Shown in pieces: positions 32,367 through 40,692 of a DNA stretch of 64,000 nt (within the stretch, counting starts at the first letter, position 1; every line of letters begins with the position of its first letter). The notes beneath the pieces were generated by a model. It did not search any database. It saw only the letters and a list, made by a program, of their open reading frames with translations, and was not told where the DNA came from. The stretch covers positions 60,428-124,427 of the forward strand of contig VXTP01000033.1 in the NCBI GenBank assembly GCA_009837395.1, written 5' to 3'. The translations under genes were made by a program, and so were the position numbers. The DNA comes from Gemmatimonadota bacterium. Lineage in GTDB: Bacteria; JAAXHH01.

Positions 32367-33791
32367 TTGCCCAACATCAGTCTCGCAAGCCTGGGTTGTT
32401 CGAAGAACCTGGTGGATTCCGAAGTCATGCTGGGTCAGCTCACCCGGGCCGGATACAACGTGGTGGCTGACCACGGCGACGCGGACGTCATCATCGTGAA
32501 CACCTGCGCGTTCATCGGTCCCGCCAAAGAGGAGTCCATCGAGACCATCCTGGACCTTGCGCGGTTCAAGGAAGACGGCCGGTGCGATTCGCTCGTCGTC
32601 ACGGGATGCATGGCGCAGCGGTACGCCCACGGCCTGGTCGCGGAAATGCCGGAAGTGGACGCCGTGATCGGCGTGCATCAATACCCGCGCATTGTCCAGC
32701 TGCTGGACCGCCTGCGCGACCGGCACGAGACGCTGCGGGAGATACGCAGACAGCCCCTGCCCACCGACTATTCCTACCCCAGGGTCATCACCACGCCCCG
32801 CCATTCCGTGTACCTCAAGATCGCCGAGGGGTGCGACCGCCGGTGCACGTTCTGCATCATCCCCGCCATCCGGGGCGGCCAGCGGAGCCGGACCGTGGAT
32901 TCACTCGTGGAAGAGGCCCGCATGCTGGCCGGCCAGGGCGCCGTCGAGCTGAACCTGATCTCGCAGGACACTACCTGGTACGGCAAGGACCTGCCGGAAC
33001 CGGCCCGGCTGGAAGACCTGCTCGCGGCCCTGAACGGCGTGGAGGGCGTGCGCTGGATCCGGGCGCTGTACAACCACCCCGTGCGGTTCACCGACCGGCT
33101 GATCCATGCCTTCGCCGACCTGGAACGGGTCTGCGACTACATCGACATGCCGCTGCAGCACATATCGGATCCCATGCTCGACCGAATGAACCGCGAGACG
33201 ACCTCGAAGGAGACGCGCGCGCTCATGAAGCGGATCCGTGCCCGGATGCCTGAGGCGACGCTGAGGACCACCTTCATCGTGGGCTTTCCGGGAGAGACCG
33301 AAGAAGATTTCGTCGAGCTCTACGACTTCGTCGAGGAGACGCGGTTCGACCGCATGGGCGTGTTCATGTATTCGCAGGAGGAGCAGACGCCGGCCGCCCG
33401 GTACGACGGCCAGATCCCCGAGCCCGTCAAGCAGGAGCGGCACGACCGGCTCATGGCGCTGCAGCGCGAGATTTCACTCGAACGCAACCGGTCCTTCGTG
33501 GGGAAGACGGTCGACGTGCTGATCGACGAGCTTGCCGATGAAGGGCACTACACCGGGCGGACCGCCGCGGATGCGCCGGAGGTCGACAACGAGGTGCTGG
33601 TCACCGGCGAAGGCCTGGCCCCCGGTGACTTCGCCTCCGTGGACATCATCGACGCGATGGAATACGACCTGGTCGGCGCGGTCTCGACAGGGGCTCCCGT
33701 ACCCGGCGGACCGAACTCGCAGCGAGGGCCGAACACGCAGCGAGGGCCGAACTCGCAGAAGTTTCCCGCCCATTCTGGAACACCGGCATGA
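32367..33791 (+). CDS. rimO: Ribosomal protein S12 methylthiotransferase RimO
   Basis: Radical-SAM enzyme adding a methylthio group to Asp of ribosomal protein S12. UPF0004 domain cysteines in 'ASLGCSKNLVDSE', 'VNTCAFIGPAKEESI' and 'VTGCMAQRY'; radical-SAM triad 'EGCDRRCTFCIIP' (about residue 160); C-terminal TRAM domain. 'CSKN.VDSE' separates RimO from MiaB. The TTG at 32367 (GGAGAAAG upstream) gives the family N-terminus; the track's ATG at 32310 overlaps the lolA-like gene by 19 nt. The tail carries three 'PNSQRG' repeats not seen in typical RimO. Its stop overlaps bamD (ATGA). Confidence 0.92.
   Translation: MPNISLASLGCSKNLVDSEVMLGQLTRAGYNVVADHGDADVIIVNTCAFIGPAKEESIETILDLARFKEDGRCDSLVVTGCMAQRYAHGLVAEMPEVDAVIGVHQYPRIVQLLDRLRDRHETLREIRRQPLPTDYSYPRVITTPRHSVYLKIAEGCDRRCTFCIIPAIRGGQRSRTVDSLVEEARMLAGQGAVELNLISQDTTWYGKDLPEPARLEDLLAALNGVEGVRWIRALYNHPVRFTDRLIHAFADLERVCDYIDMPLQHISDPMLDRMNRETTSKETRALMKRIRARMPEATLRTTFIVGFPGETEEDFVELYDFVEETRFDRMGVFMYSQEEQTPAARYDGQIPEPVKQERHDRLMALQREISLERNRSFVGKTVDVLIDELADEGHYTGRTAADAPEVDNEVLVTGEGLAPGDFASVDIIDAMEYDLVGAVSTGAPVPGGPNSQRGPNTQRGPNSQKFPAHSGTPA
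33713..33766 (+). repeat. 18-bp in-frame tandem repeat at the rimO 3' end
   Basis: Three 18-bp units of 'ccgaactcgcagcgaggg' encode PNSQRG-PNTQRG-PNSQ.., extending the RimO C-terminus after the TRAM domain. Confidence 0.85.
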
Positions 33792-34708
33792 TCATCCTGC
33801 TTCTACGCCACTTCAGGATCCCCGTCACGGGGGTATTCCTCGCCCTGTTCGTGCTTCCGGCTTGCAGCCCGCCCGATTTCGAGTCCGACTGGACCGCGGA
33901 GAAGCTCTACGACTACGCCATGGAGCGCGTGGAACAGGAGGACTGGCTGAATGCCCTGGACGCCTTCCGGGCTATCACCCTCGGCCATTCCGGCAGCGAT
34001 ATCGTGGACGACGCCCTGTACCACCAGGGGGAAATGCACATCAACCTGGAGGAATACCCCCTTGCCACGCTCGTATTCCGCCGGCTGATCAACGATTTTC
34101 CCCAGAGCCCGTACAGCGACGAGAGCCAGTACAAGCTGGCCTATGCCACGTTCCTCCAGTCCAATCCGCCCCATCTCACGCAGGACAAGACCTTCGAGGC
34201 CATCCGCGAACTCCAGTTCTTCCTCCAGGAGTATCCCGACAGCGAATGGAGCGCGGAAGTCCACGAACTGTTGCAGGAGTGTTTCGACAAGGTGGCCGAG
34301 AAGGACTACCGGATCGGCAACCTCTACTACAAGCTGAAGGACTGGGAAGCGGCCCGTCTCTATTTCGGGGAACTGCTGGAGACCTACCCCATGAGCAACT
34401 GGGCTTCCCGGGCGCAATACGAAATCGCCGACAGCTACGCGAGGGAGGGGAAATACCGGGAAGCCATCGAGCAGTTCGAGATCTTCATCCAGAGTTATCC
34501 CGAGAACGAACGGTCGGCGGAGGCCGGAAAGCGTCTTTCCGAACTGAGAGAAGCCTACGAGGTGACGGCCGATCCGCCTGGTCCGGCCGATCCGGCCGAT
34601 ACGCCTGACCCACTCAGACCGTCCGCGGAATTCGGAAGCGCCGGGAACGATCCGGCTTCCACGGACGGATCCTCACCGGTCGAATCTGAGAGCGGCAACT
34701 CACCGTGA
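33788..34708 (+). CDS. bamD: Outer-membrane assembly lipoprotein BamD
   Basis: 306 aa. Lipoprotein signal with lipobox 'LFVLPACSP' (Cys about 26). TPR-like repeats follow: 'AEKLYDYAMERVEQEDWLNALDAFRAI', 'DDALYHQGEMHINLEEYPLATLVFRRLINDFPQS', 'SQYKLAYATFLQSNP', ending 'AQYEIADSYAREGKYREAIEQFEIFIQSYPEN'. This is the BamD/ComL layout that scaffolds BamA for outer-membrane beta-barrel insertion. The C-terminal 50 residues are Pro/Asp/Ser-rich, likely disordered. Overlaps rimO by 4 nt and nadD by 4 nt (GTGA). Confidence 0.87.
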   Translation: MIILLLRHFRIPVTGVFLALFVLPACSPPDFESDWTAEKLYDYAMERVEQEDWLNALDAFRAITLGHSGSDIVDDALYHQGEMHINLEEYPLATLVFRRLINDFPQSPYSDESQYKLAYATFLQSNPPHLTQDKTFEAIRELQFFLQEYPDSEWSAEVHELLQECFDKVAEKDYRIGNLYYKLKDWEAARLYFGELLETYPMSNWASRAQYEIADSYAREGKYREAIEQFEIFIQSYPENERSAEAGKRLSELREAYEVTADPPGPADPADTPDPLRPSAEFGSAGNDPASTDGSSPVESESGNSP

Positions 34709-35295
34709 ATATCCAACGGCTTGGCGTCTACGGGGGCACGTTCGACCCGATTCACGCCGGCCACCTGGTCATTGCCCGGGGCGTGGTCGAACACTGCGCC
34801 CTCGACCGGCTCCTGTTCATCCCGTCCGCCCGCCCCCCGCACAAGCGGGGACACGCCGTCGCCCAGCCGGATGACCGGTACCGCATGGCGCAGCTGGCCG
34901 CGCGGAACGATCCCCTGTTCGAGGTGTCGGACGCGGAGATCAACCGGCCCGGCCTGTCCTACACCGTGGACACGCTGGAGGCGCTGCGGGAGATTTACGG
35001 CGAGGCGTGTGCGTTCCACCTCGTCATCGGGGCCGACAGCCTGCTCGAGATCGACACCTGGCATGCGCCGGACCGTGTATTCGAACTGGCGACGGTCGTG
35101 ACGGTTCCCCGGCCCGGCAAGGACCTCTCCGGTCTGGATCCCCGCTGGCGGGACCGGGTCGTCTCCCTCCAGCTTCCCGAGATCGACATCTCTTCCACGG
35201 ACATCCGCCGTCGCGTCAAAGCAGGGCTTCCCATCGCCCACCTGGTCCCGGAGGAAGTGGCGGGATATATCGAAGAACGTGGTCTTTACAGGTAA
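34705..35295 (+). CDS. nadD: Nicotinate-nucleotide adenylyltransferase
   Basis: 196-aa nucleotidyltransferase making deamido-NAD from NaMN and ATP. 'VYGGTFDPIHAGHLVIA' carries the (H/T)xGH signature; 'LLFIPSARPPHKRG' and C-terminal 'EIDISSTDIRRRVKAG' (ISSTxIR) are diagnostic. The start is a GTG overlapping the bamD stop (GTGA), so translation is coupled. Last gene of the operon; converges on coaE after 30 bp. Confidence 0.94.
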   Translation: MNIQRLGVYGGTFDPIHAGHLVIARGVVEHCALDRLLFIPSARPPHKRGHAVAQPDDRYRMAQLAARNDPLFEVSDAEINRPGLSYTVDTLEALREIYGEACAFHLVIGADSLLEIDTWHAPDRVFELATVVTVPRPGKDLSGLDPRWRDRVVSLQLPEIDISSTDIRRRVKAGLPIAHLVPEEVAGYIEERGLYR

Positions 35296-35325
35296 AGAGG
35301 CCCTGGCGGCCCGGGCGTGCCAGCT

Positions 35326-35916
35326 TCAGGAGACGATGCGCTTCCAGAGCGCTTCGGCCTTCTCGATCAGTTCGTCCTGCGTGCCGTTGTTTTCCAGGAC
35401 AAAATCAGCCCATCGGGCCTGTTTCGCGTCGGGCTCCTGGGCGGCGATGCGCGCTTCGGCCTCTTCCCCGGTCAGGCCACGAAGGATGATCCGTTCTTTC
35501 CGCGTGGAGGCGGGCGCGGTGACCAGGATGACCCGGTCGGCCAGGTCGGTGGGTCCGGTGTCGACGAGCAGGGGGGCGTCCACCACGACGACCCCGTCGT
35601 AGCCCTCGCCGCGCATCCCGGCGATCCGGCGGCGAATCTCCGCGCGGATGGCGGGCCGAACCAGGCGGTTCAGCAACTGCCGGGCCTGCCCGTCGCCGAA
35701 GACCAGGCGTCCGAGGGCCCGCCGGTCCACGTCCCCTTCGGCCGTCAGGACGTCCTCTCCGAAGGCCGACCGGATATGGTCGCGCATCCCCTCGGTCCGA
35801 AGCAGGTCGTGGCCGATGGCGTCGGCGTCCAGGACGCGGGCACCGAGCCGCTCGAAAACCCGGGCCGCCGTCGACTTACCCGAGGCGATGCCGCCGGCTA
35901 CTCCGATGACGATCAA
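35326..35916 (-). CDS. coaE: Dephospho-CoA kinase
   Basis: 196 aa, last step of coenzyme A synthesis. P-loop 'GVAGGIASGKSTAARVF' (about residue 5), 'VLDADAIGHDLL', the 'LVDTGPTDLADRVILVTA' core and 'LVFGDGQARQLLNRLVRPAIR'. The start is TTG at 35916, 7 nt after the smc stop, with GGTGAG upstream. Co-transcribed with smc. Confidence 0.93.
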   Translation of the reverse strand: MIVIGVAGGIASGKSTAARVFERLGARVLDADAIGHDLLRTEGMRDHIRSAFGEDVLTAEGDVDRRALGRLVFGDGQARQLLNRLVRPAIRAEIRRRIAGMRGEGYDGVVVVDAPLLVDTGPTDLADRVILVTAPASTRKERIILRGLTGEEAEARIAAQEPDAKQARWADFVLENNGTQDELIEKAEALWKRIVS

Positions 35917-35923
35917 GTCTCAC

Positions 35924-38900
35924 CTATACCCCGACCGTTCCGGCGCCGTTGGCCTCCTCGCCCGGAGCGGCCGCGGGTTCCAGCGCCTCCGATTCGGCAT
36001 CCTCGAGGCGCACGGAGACCATCTTGGACAGGCCGGGTTCTTCCATGGTAATGCCGTAGAGGTAATCGGCGGCTTCCATGGTCCGCTTGTTGTGGGTGAC
36101 CACCAGGAACTGCGTGTCGCTGGTAAACTGGCGCAGGGCGCTGGCGAAGCGCCGGACGTTGGCGTCGTCCAGCGGCGCGTCCACCTCGTCGAACACGCAG
36201 AAGGGGCTGGGCTTCACGAGGTAGATGGCAAAGAGCAGGGCGATGGCCGTGAGGGCCGTCTCGCCGCCGGACAGCAGGGCCAGGCTTTGCAACCGCTTTC
36301 CTCCCGGCCGCGCCATGATCTCGATGCCCGTTTCGAGGGGGTCCCCTTCTTCGAGCATGAGGTCGGCCTCGCCGCCTTCGAACAGCGTCTGGAACGTGGT
36401 CATGAAGTTGGTCCGGACCTCTTCAAAGGTGGTCATGAAGCGGGACCGGGCGGCCTTGTTCATCTTGATGATGGTCTTCTCCAGGTTGTCCTTGGCCTCG
36501 ATGAGGTCGTTCTGCTGCTGCTGGAGGAAGTCGAGCCGTTCCTTGCCCGCCCGGTACTCTTCCACCGCCGCCATGTTGATGGGACCCAGGTCGTCCACCT
36601 TGCGCTGGATGCTGTCCCGCAAGGTCTGGGCGGCGTCGGGCGAGTATTCGTCCAGTTCCTCGATCCGCGGCAGTTCGTCCATGCCCTCGGGATCGGTGTC
36701 GTGCCGGTCCATCAGTTGCCGCCGGATCTCGTTGCTCTTCATGTACAACTCGGCGTCCTCCAGTTCCGCCTGGTGGACCTGCTCCTGCACCTGGGTCAGT
36801 GCGTTCCGGTTCTCGCCGAGGTGCTGCTGCAGCTGGCGTTCGGCTTCCTGCAGGTTCTGGTGCTCTTCGAGGACGGCGTCGCGGTCCACCGCGCGCTCCC
36901 GCCGGGTCGTGTAGTGCGCCTCCAGTTGTTTCTCGTTCTTTTTCTGGGCTTTATCCAGTTCCGTGGACTGGCTGCCGGCCTCCACCGCCTCGGTCTTTCG
37001 CTGGGTCAGGAGATTGGCCAGGCGCTCGTTCTCCTGGGTGAGGAATTCATCGGTGGTGCTCAGCTCGTTGCTCCGGCTCTCCATGGACACGAGGGCGACA
37101 CGGGCTTCGTTGGCCGCTTCAGCCAGGAGCTGGCGTTCCTCCTCCATCTCGTCCAGGGTCTGCTGGTTGGTCCGTTCTTCTGCTTCGGCCGATACCCGGT
37201 CGCGGGCGAGGGAATCCATCGCCTTTTTACGTTTCTCGCGCTCCCCGGCCGCAGCCTTCGCGTCCGCGGCCAGGGAATCCGCTTCACGAGCGAGTTCTTC
37301 GTCCTGTTCCGTCATCCGGGCCCGCTCGAAATCCAACTGCCGATCCCTGGACTCCGTTTCCATCAACTTGCGCCGGGACTCGCCGAGGACCTGCTCGACG
37401 GAGGCCTGCCGTTCCGCCAGCGCGGCCAGTTCTGTCTCCAGGCCTTCCAGTTCGCCGGCGACCTTATCCCGTTGCGCCCGGTCTTCCTCCAGTTCCCCTT
37501 CGATCTCCGCGATCCGCTCCGCGCGGCGCAGGAGGTCCGACTCGCCCGCTTCGGACGGTCCGAACGAACCTCCCGTCAGTACGCCGGCCGGGTCCACGAC
37601 CTCGCCGCCGGCCGTCAGCAGTTTCCAGTCCTGGTCGGTGTCGAACAAAGGGGAAAGGCGCAGGGCCGTTTCCACGTCCTTCACGAGCACGACCCGGGAG
37701 AGCAGGTGGGTCACCGCCGGGCCCAGCGCCTTGTCGGACTTGACCATGGTGCTCGCGCGGCCGATGATGCCGTCGTCCTCGAAGGGCAGGTCCGCGGGCG
37801 CGGGGCGGGACTTCATCCGGTCCAAAAGGATGAAGGAAGCCCGACCGGCCTCCTGCTCACGAAGGTAGGCCAGGCCGGTTTCGGCATCTTCCGTGCGGCC
37901 GGCCACGACGTACTGCAGCATGTCGTCCAGGTAGGCCGCGATTACCGTTTCGTAGGCCTTGTCGATCGTGATTCCGTCCGCCAGCACGCCGCGGAGCCCA
38001 TCGACGTCCGCGCCGTTGGTGAGCAGCGTCCGGACGCCCTGGCCGTATCCTTCGTACTGCCGGTGCATGCGATCGAGGAGCGTCCATTCCTTTTCCGCCG
38101 TCGCAATGGTCGTTTCGAGGCCGGACAGCTCGTCCCTGGCCGACTCGATGCACTGCTGCGCGTCCTGGACGGACTCCGTCAGGTTCGCGTGCAGCGCCGC
38201 ATTCTCTTCCACCACGCCACGGACGGCGCTCAGTTCCTTCTGCACGGTCTCGACGGCTGTCTTCTTCGATGCCAGTTCTTCGGCGAGCTTCTTCCGAGCG
38301 GTCTCCACCTCGGCGCTTCTTTCGCGAAGGGATGCTTCGCGGGCTTGAAGGGAACTGATCGCCGCCAGCTCGCTCGAGTGCTGCTGGATCGCCGCCATGC
38401 TGCGGTCCCGCAGCGCCTGGGTGGATTCTTTCTGCGCGGAGATCCGGCCGGCGTAGGTCCGGAACGCCTCGTCCCGCTCCGCGAAGGTAGCGCGCGCCTG
38501 TTCCAGCGCCGTCTCCAGCGTCTTGCGGTCGTCCCCGATCCGGGCGAGCTGGGACCGGATGTTTTCCAGTTCGGTCTCTGCCTGTTCGGCTTCCCCCGAC
38601 GCGGATTGGGCCCGCTGCTCCAGGCCGGTCCGGCGCTCCTTGCTGACCAGGAGCTCCTCTTCCAGCGACCGGATCTGGTCGTCGATCTGGTTCACGGCGT
38701 CCTGTCGCTGCTGGAGTTTCTCCTCCTTTTCCAGCTGGACGGCCTTGCTCTTCTCGACCTCCGCCTCGGCGGTCCGTATGCGGGTCTGAACGGCTTCCTT
38801 CCGCTCCGCGAACTGCCGTATCCGTTCCCGGACGGGCTCGGTCTGCCTCCGCAGGTCCTGGAAGGCGTGACAGGCGACCACGATCTCCACGTCCTTCATC

Positions 38901-39562
38901 TGCTGCATCAGCCGCTCGTACCGCTCGTACTTGCGCACCTGCCGCCGCAGCGTGCTCACGCTCCGTTCGACCTCGTCCAGGAGGTCGGCGATGCGTACCA
39001 GGTCGTGCTCGGTGCCTTCGAGCTTGCGCTGCGCCAGGCGCCGCCGCGTCTTGTACTTGTTGATGCCGGCGGCCTCCTCGATGAGCTGGCGCCGTTCCAG
39101 GGGGCTGCCGTTCACCACCGATTCCACCATGCCCTGCTCGATGATGGAGTAGGCGTGGGCGCCCATCCCCGTGTCCAGCAGGAGGTTGGTGATGTCCTTG
39201 AGGCGGCAGGGCACCTTGTTGATCTGGTACTCGCTCGCGCCCGAGCGGAAATAGCGACGCGTGATCGTGACTTCACTGTATTCGACGGGCAGCATCTGCT
39301 CGCTGTTGTCGATCGTCAGCGAGACTTCCGCCATGCCGAGGGGCTTGCGGGCGGCCGTACCGTTGAAAATGATGTCTTCCATCCGGTCGCCCCGCAGCGA
39401 AGTCGCGCGGTGCTCCCCCAGCGCCCAGCGAATAGCGTCGACGATATTGGACTTGCCGCAGCCGTTCGGACCGACTACGGCCGTGATGCCGTCGCTGAAC
39501 TTCACCTTCAGCCGGGTGGAGAATGACTTGAAACCGATCATTTCAAGATGGGAGAGACGCAT
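35924..39562 (-). CDS. smc: Chromosome segregation ATPase SMC
   Basis: 1212 aa, full length. N-terminal ATPase head with Walker A 'GPNGCGKSNIVDAI' (about residues 32-45), long antiparallel coiled coil, hinge around residues 495-640 ('DGLRGVLADGITIDKAYETVIAAYLDDML'), second coiled coil and C-terminal head with ABC signature 'LLSGGETALTAIALLFA' and Walker B 'FCVFDEVDAPLDD'. With ScpAB it organises and segregates chromosomes. AGGA upstream of the ATG. The opposite-strand ORF of 1292 aa over the same region is its shadow. Confidence 0.96.
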   Translation of the reverse strand: MRLSHLEMIGFKSFSTRLKVKFSDGITAVVGPNGCGKSNIVDAIRWALGEHRATSLRGDRMEDIIFNGTAARKPLGMAEVSLTIDNSEQMLPVEYSEVTITRRYFRSGASEYQINKVPCRLKDITNLLLDTGMGAHAYSIIEQGMVESVVNGSPLERRQLIEEAAGINKYKTRRRLAQRKLEGTEHDLVRIADLLDEVERSVSTLRRQVRKYERYERLMQQMKDVEIVVACHAFQDLRRQTEPVRERIRQFAERKEAVQTRIRTAEAEVEKSKAVQLEKEEKLQQRQDAVNQIDDQIRSLEEELLVSKERRTGLEQRAQSASGEAEQAETELENIRSQLARIGDDRKTLETALEQARATFAERDEAFRTYAGRISAQKESTQALRDRSMAAIQQHSSELAAISSLQAREASLRERSAEVETARKKLAEELASKKTAVETVQKELSAVRGVVEENAALHANLTESVQDAQQCIESARDELSGLETTIATAEKEWTLLDRMHRQYEGYGQGVRTLLTNGADVDGLRGVLADGITIDKAYETVIAAYLDDMLQYVVAGRTEDAETGLAYLREQEAGRASFILLDRMKSRPAPADLPFEDDGIIGRASTMVKSDKALGPAVTHLLSRVVLVKDVETALRLSPLFDTDQDWKLLTAGGEVVDPAGVLTGGSFGPSEAGESDLLRRAERIAEIEGELEEDRAQRDKVAGELEGLETELAALAERQASVEQVLGESRRKLMETESRDRQLDFERARMTEQDEELAREADSLAADAKAAAGEREKRKKAMDSLARDRVSAEAEERTNQQTLDEMEEERQLLAEAANEARVALVSMESRSNELSTTDEFLTQENERLANLLTQRKTEAVEAGSQSTELDKAQKKNEKQLEAHYTTRRERAVDRDAVLEEHQNLQEAERQLQQHLGENRNALTQVQEQVHQAELEDAELYMKSNEIRRQLMDRHDTDPEGMDELPRIEELDEYSPDAAQTLRDSIQRKVDDLGPINMAAVEEYRAGKERLDFLQQQQNDLIEAKDNLEKTIIKMNKAARSRFMTTFEEVRTNFMTTFQTLFEGGEADLMLEEGDPLETGIEIMARPGGKRLQSLALLSGGETALTAIALLFAIYLVKPSPFCVFDEVDAPLDDANVRRFASALRQFTSDTQFLVVTHNKRTMEAADYLYGITMEEPGLSKMVSVRLEDAESEALEPAAAPGEEANGAGTVGV

Positions 39563-39656
39563 CGGACACGGATCCTGATGGCGAATGCAGCCGGTTTTGA
39601 AATACGGTAAAGTCGGATCGGGATGAAAATGGGTTTCAGGAGACTGTTATGGGGGT

Positions 39657-39684
39657 ATATTAGTATATGTAGGGGGCTTGTCAA
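39657..39684 (-). promoter_or_regulatory. smc promoter
   Basis: On the minus strand, TTGACA (39684-39679), 16-nt spacer, TAATAT (39662-39657), about 95 nt upstream of the smc ATG in the 206-bp divergent gap. Confidence 0.5.
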
Positions 39685-39768
39685 GCGAATTATACACTAT
39701 GTACGGCGGTCCCGGACCATCGGAAACCACTGTAAACACGGATCGAAAGGGATTTTGCGGGGCCAGAT

Positions 39769-39813
39769 ATGGCGATGCCGGACATGGCGCGGTCGGATAT
39801 GGCACGGCCGTTG
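39769..39813 (+). repeat. 15-bp in-frame tandem repeat across the glycosyltransferase start
   Basis: Three 15-bp units beginning ATGGCG, ATGGCG and ATGGCA create successive in-frame start codons. Confidence 0.75.
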
Positions 39814-40506
39814 GACGGCCAGAACATCGTGGTCATCATACCGGCCTTGAACGAAGAGGAATCGATCGGGCTGGTCCTGGCGCATATCCCTGAGGGGATG
39901 GCCGCGGCCGTGATCGTGGTGGACAACGGTTCGACGGACCGGACGGTAGCCGTGGCCGCGGAGGGCGGCGCCGTCGTCGTGCGCGAGCCCCGGCGCGGCT
40001 ATGGCGCGGCCTGCCTGCGCGGCATGGCCGAGGCCGCCCGGTTCGCCCCGGACGTCATTGTGTTCCTGGACGGCGACTACAGCGACTACCCGGAAGAGAT
40101 GGCGGACCTGGTGCGGCCGATCGTGGAAGACGGCTGCGACCTGGTGATCGGGTCGCGTATGCTGGGCCGCCGCGCGCCGGGGTCCATGCCGGTCCAGGCC
40201 GTCATCGGGAACGTCCTCGTACCGCGGATCATCCGGTGGCTCTACGGCCATCGGTACACCGATCTCGGGCCTTTCCGAGCCATACGCTACGACCGGCTGC
40301 TCGAGCTGGAGATGGCGGATCTAAACTTCGGCTGGACCGTCGAGATGCAGATCAAGGCGGCGCAGAAGGGGTATCGGACGCTTGACGTGCCGGTGCGCTA
40401 TCGGAAGCGCGTCGGCGTTTCCAAGATTACGGGCACGCTGTCCGGCGCGGTCCGGGCGGGCTTGAAGATCCTGTGGGTGACTTTCAGGTATGCGTTTGGT
40501 AGGTGA
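39769..40506 (+). CDS. Family 2 glycosyltransferase (DPM1/DolP-mannosyltransferase-like)
   Basis: 245 aa, GT-A fold: 'VVIIPALNEEESIGLVLAHIP' at about residue 22, 'VIVVDNGSTDRTVAVAAEGG', the metal-binding 'FLDGDYSDYPEEM' (DxD-like) near 100, then 'YTDLGPFRAIRYDRLLELEM' and 'RYRKRVGVSKITGTLSG', the conserved C-terminal helix. Transfers a sugar from a nucleotide donor to a lipid or glycan. No transmembrane tail, so cytoplasmic-face. The 5' end holds three 15-nt repeats (MAMPD/MARSD/MARPL) giving several in-frame ATGs at 39769, 39775, 39784 and 39799; the true start is uncertain. Confidence 0.82.
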   Translation: MAMPDMARSDMARPLDGQNIVVIIPALNEEESIGLVLAHIPEGMAAAVIVVDNGSTDRTVAVAAEGGAVVVREPRRGYGAACLRGMAEAARFAPDVIVFLDGDYSDYPEEMADLVRPIVEDGCDLVIGSRMLGRRAPGSMPVQAVIGNVLVPRIIRWLYGHRYTDLGPFRAIRYDRLLELEMADLNFGWTVEMQIKAAQKGYRTLDVPVRYRKRVGVSKITGTLSGAVRAGLKILWVTFRYAFGR

Positions 40507-40692
40507 GGTGTGCTCAACTGTGCGTTTGCCACGGTAATCACGGACAATAACCAATGCGATTATTGCAATCACAGAAATATCACTTTTGCGTGATTATTCT
40601 TCTTGCTACTATCACAAAATCCACTAATTTGACGCTGGTTTGCGTGACAGCTCACAAGACTGCCGGATACAAGCTGAATTCAGGAGAATCCA

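Noticed and set aside
35648-39526. 1292-aa plus-strand ORF opposite smc
   Set aside because: It is the antisense shadow of a full-length SMC gene with all motifs; long antisense ORFs are expected at this GC content.
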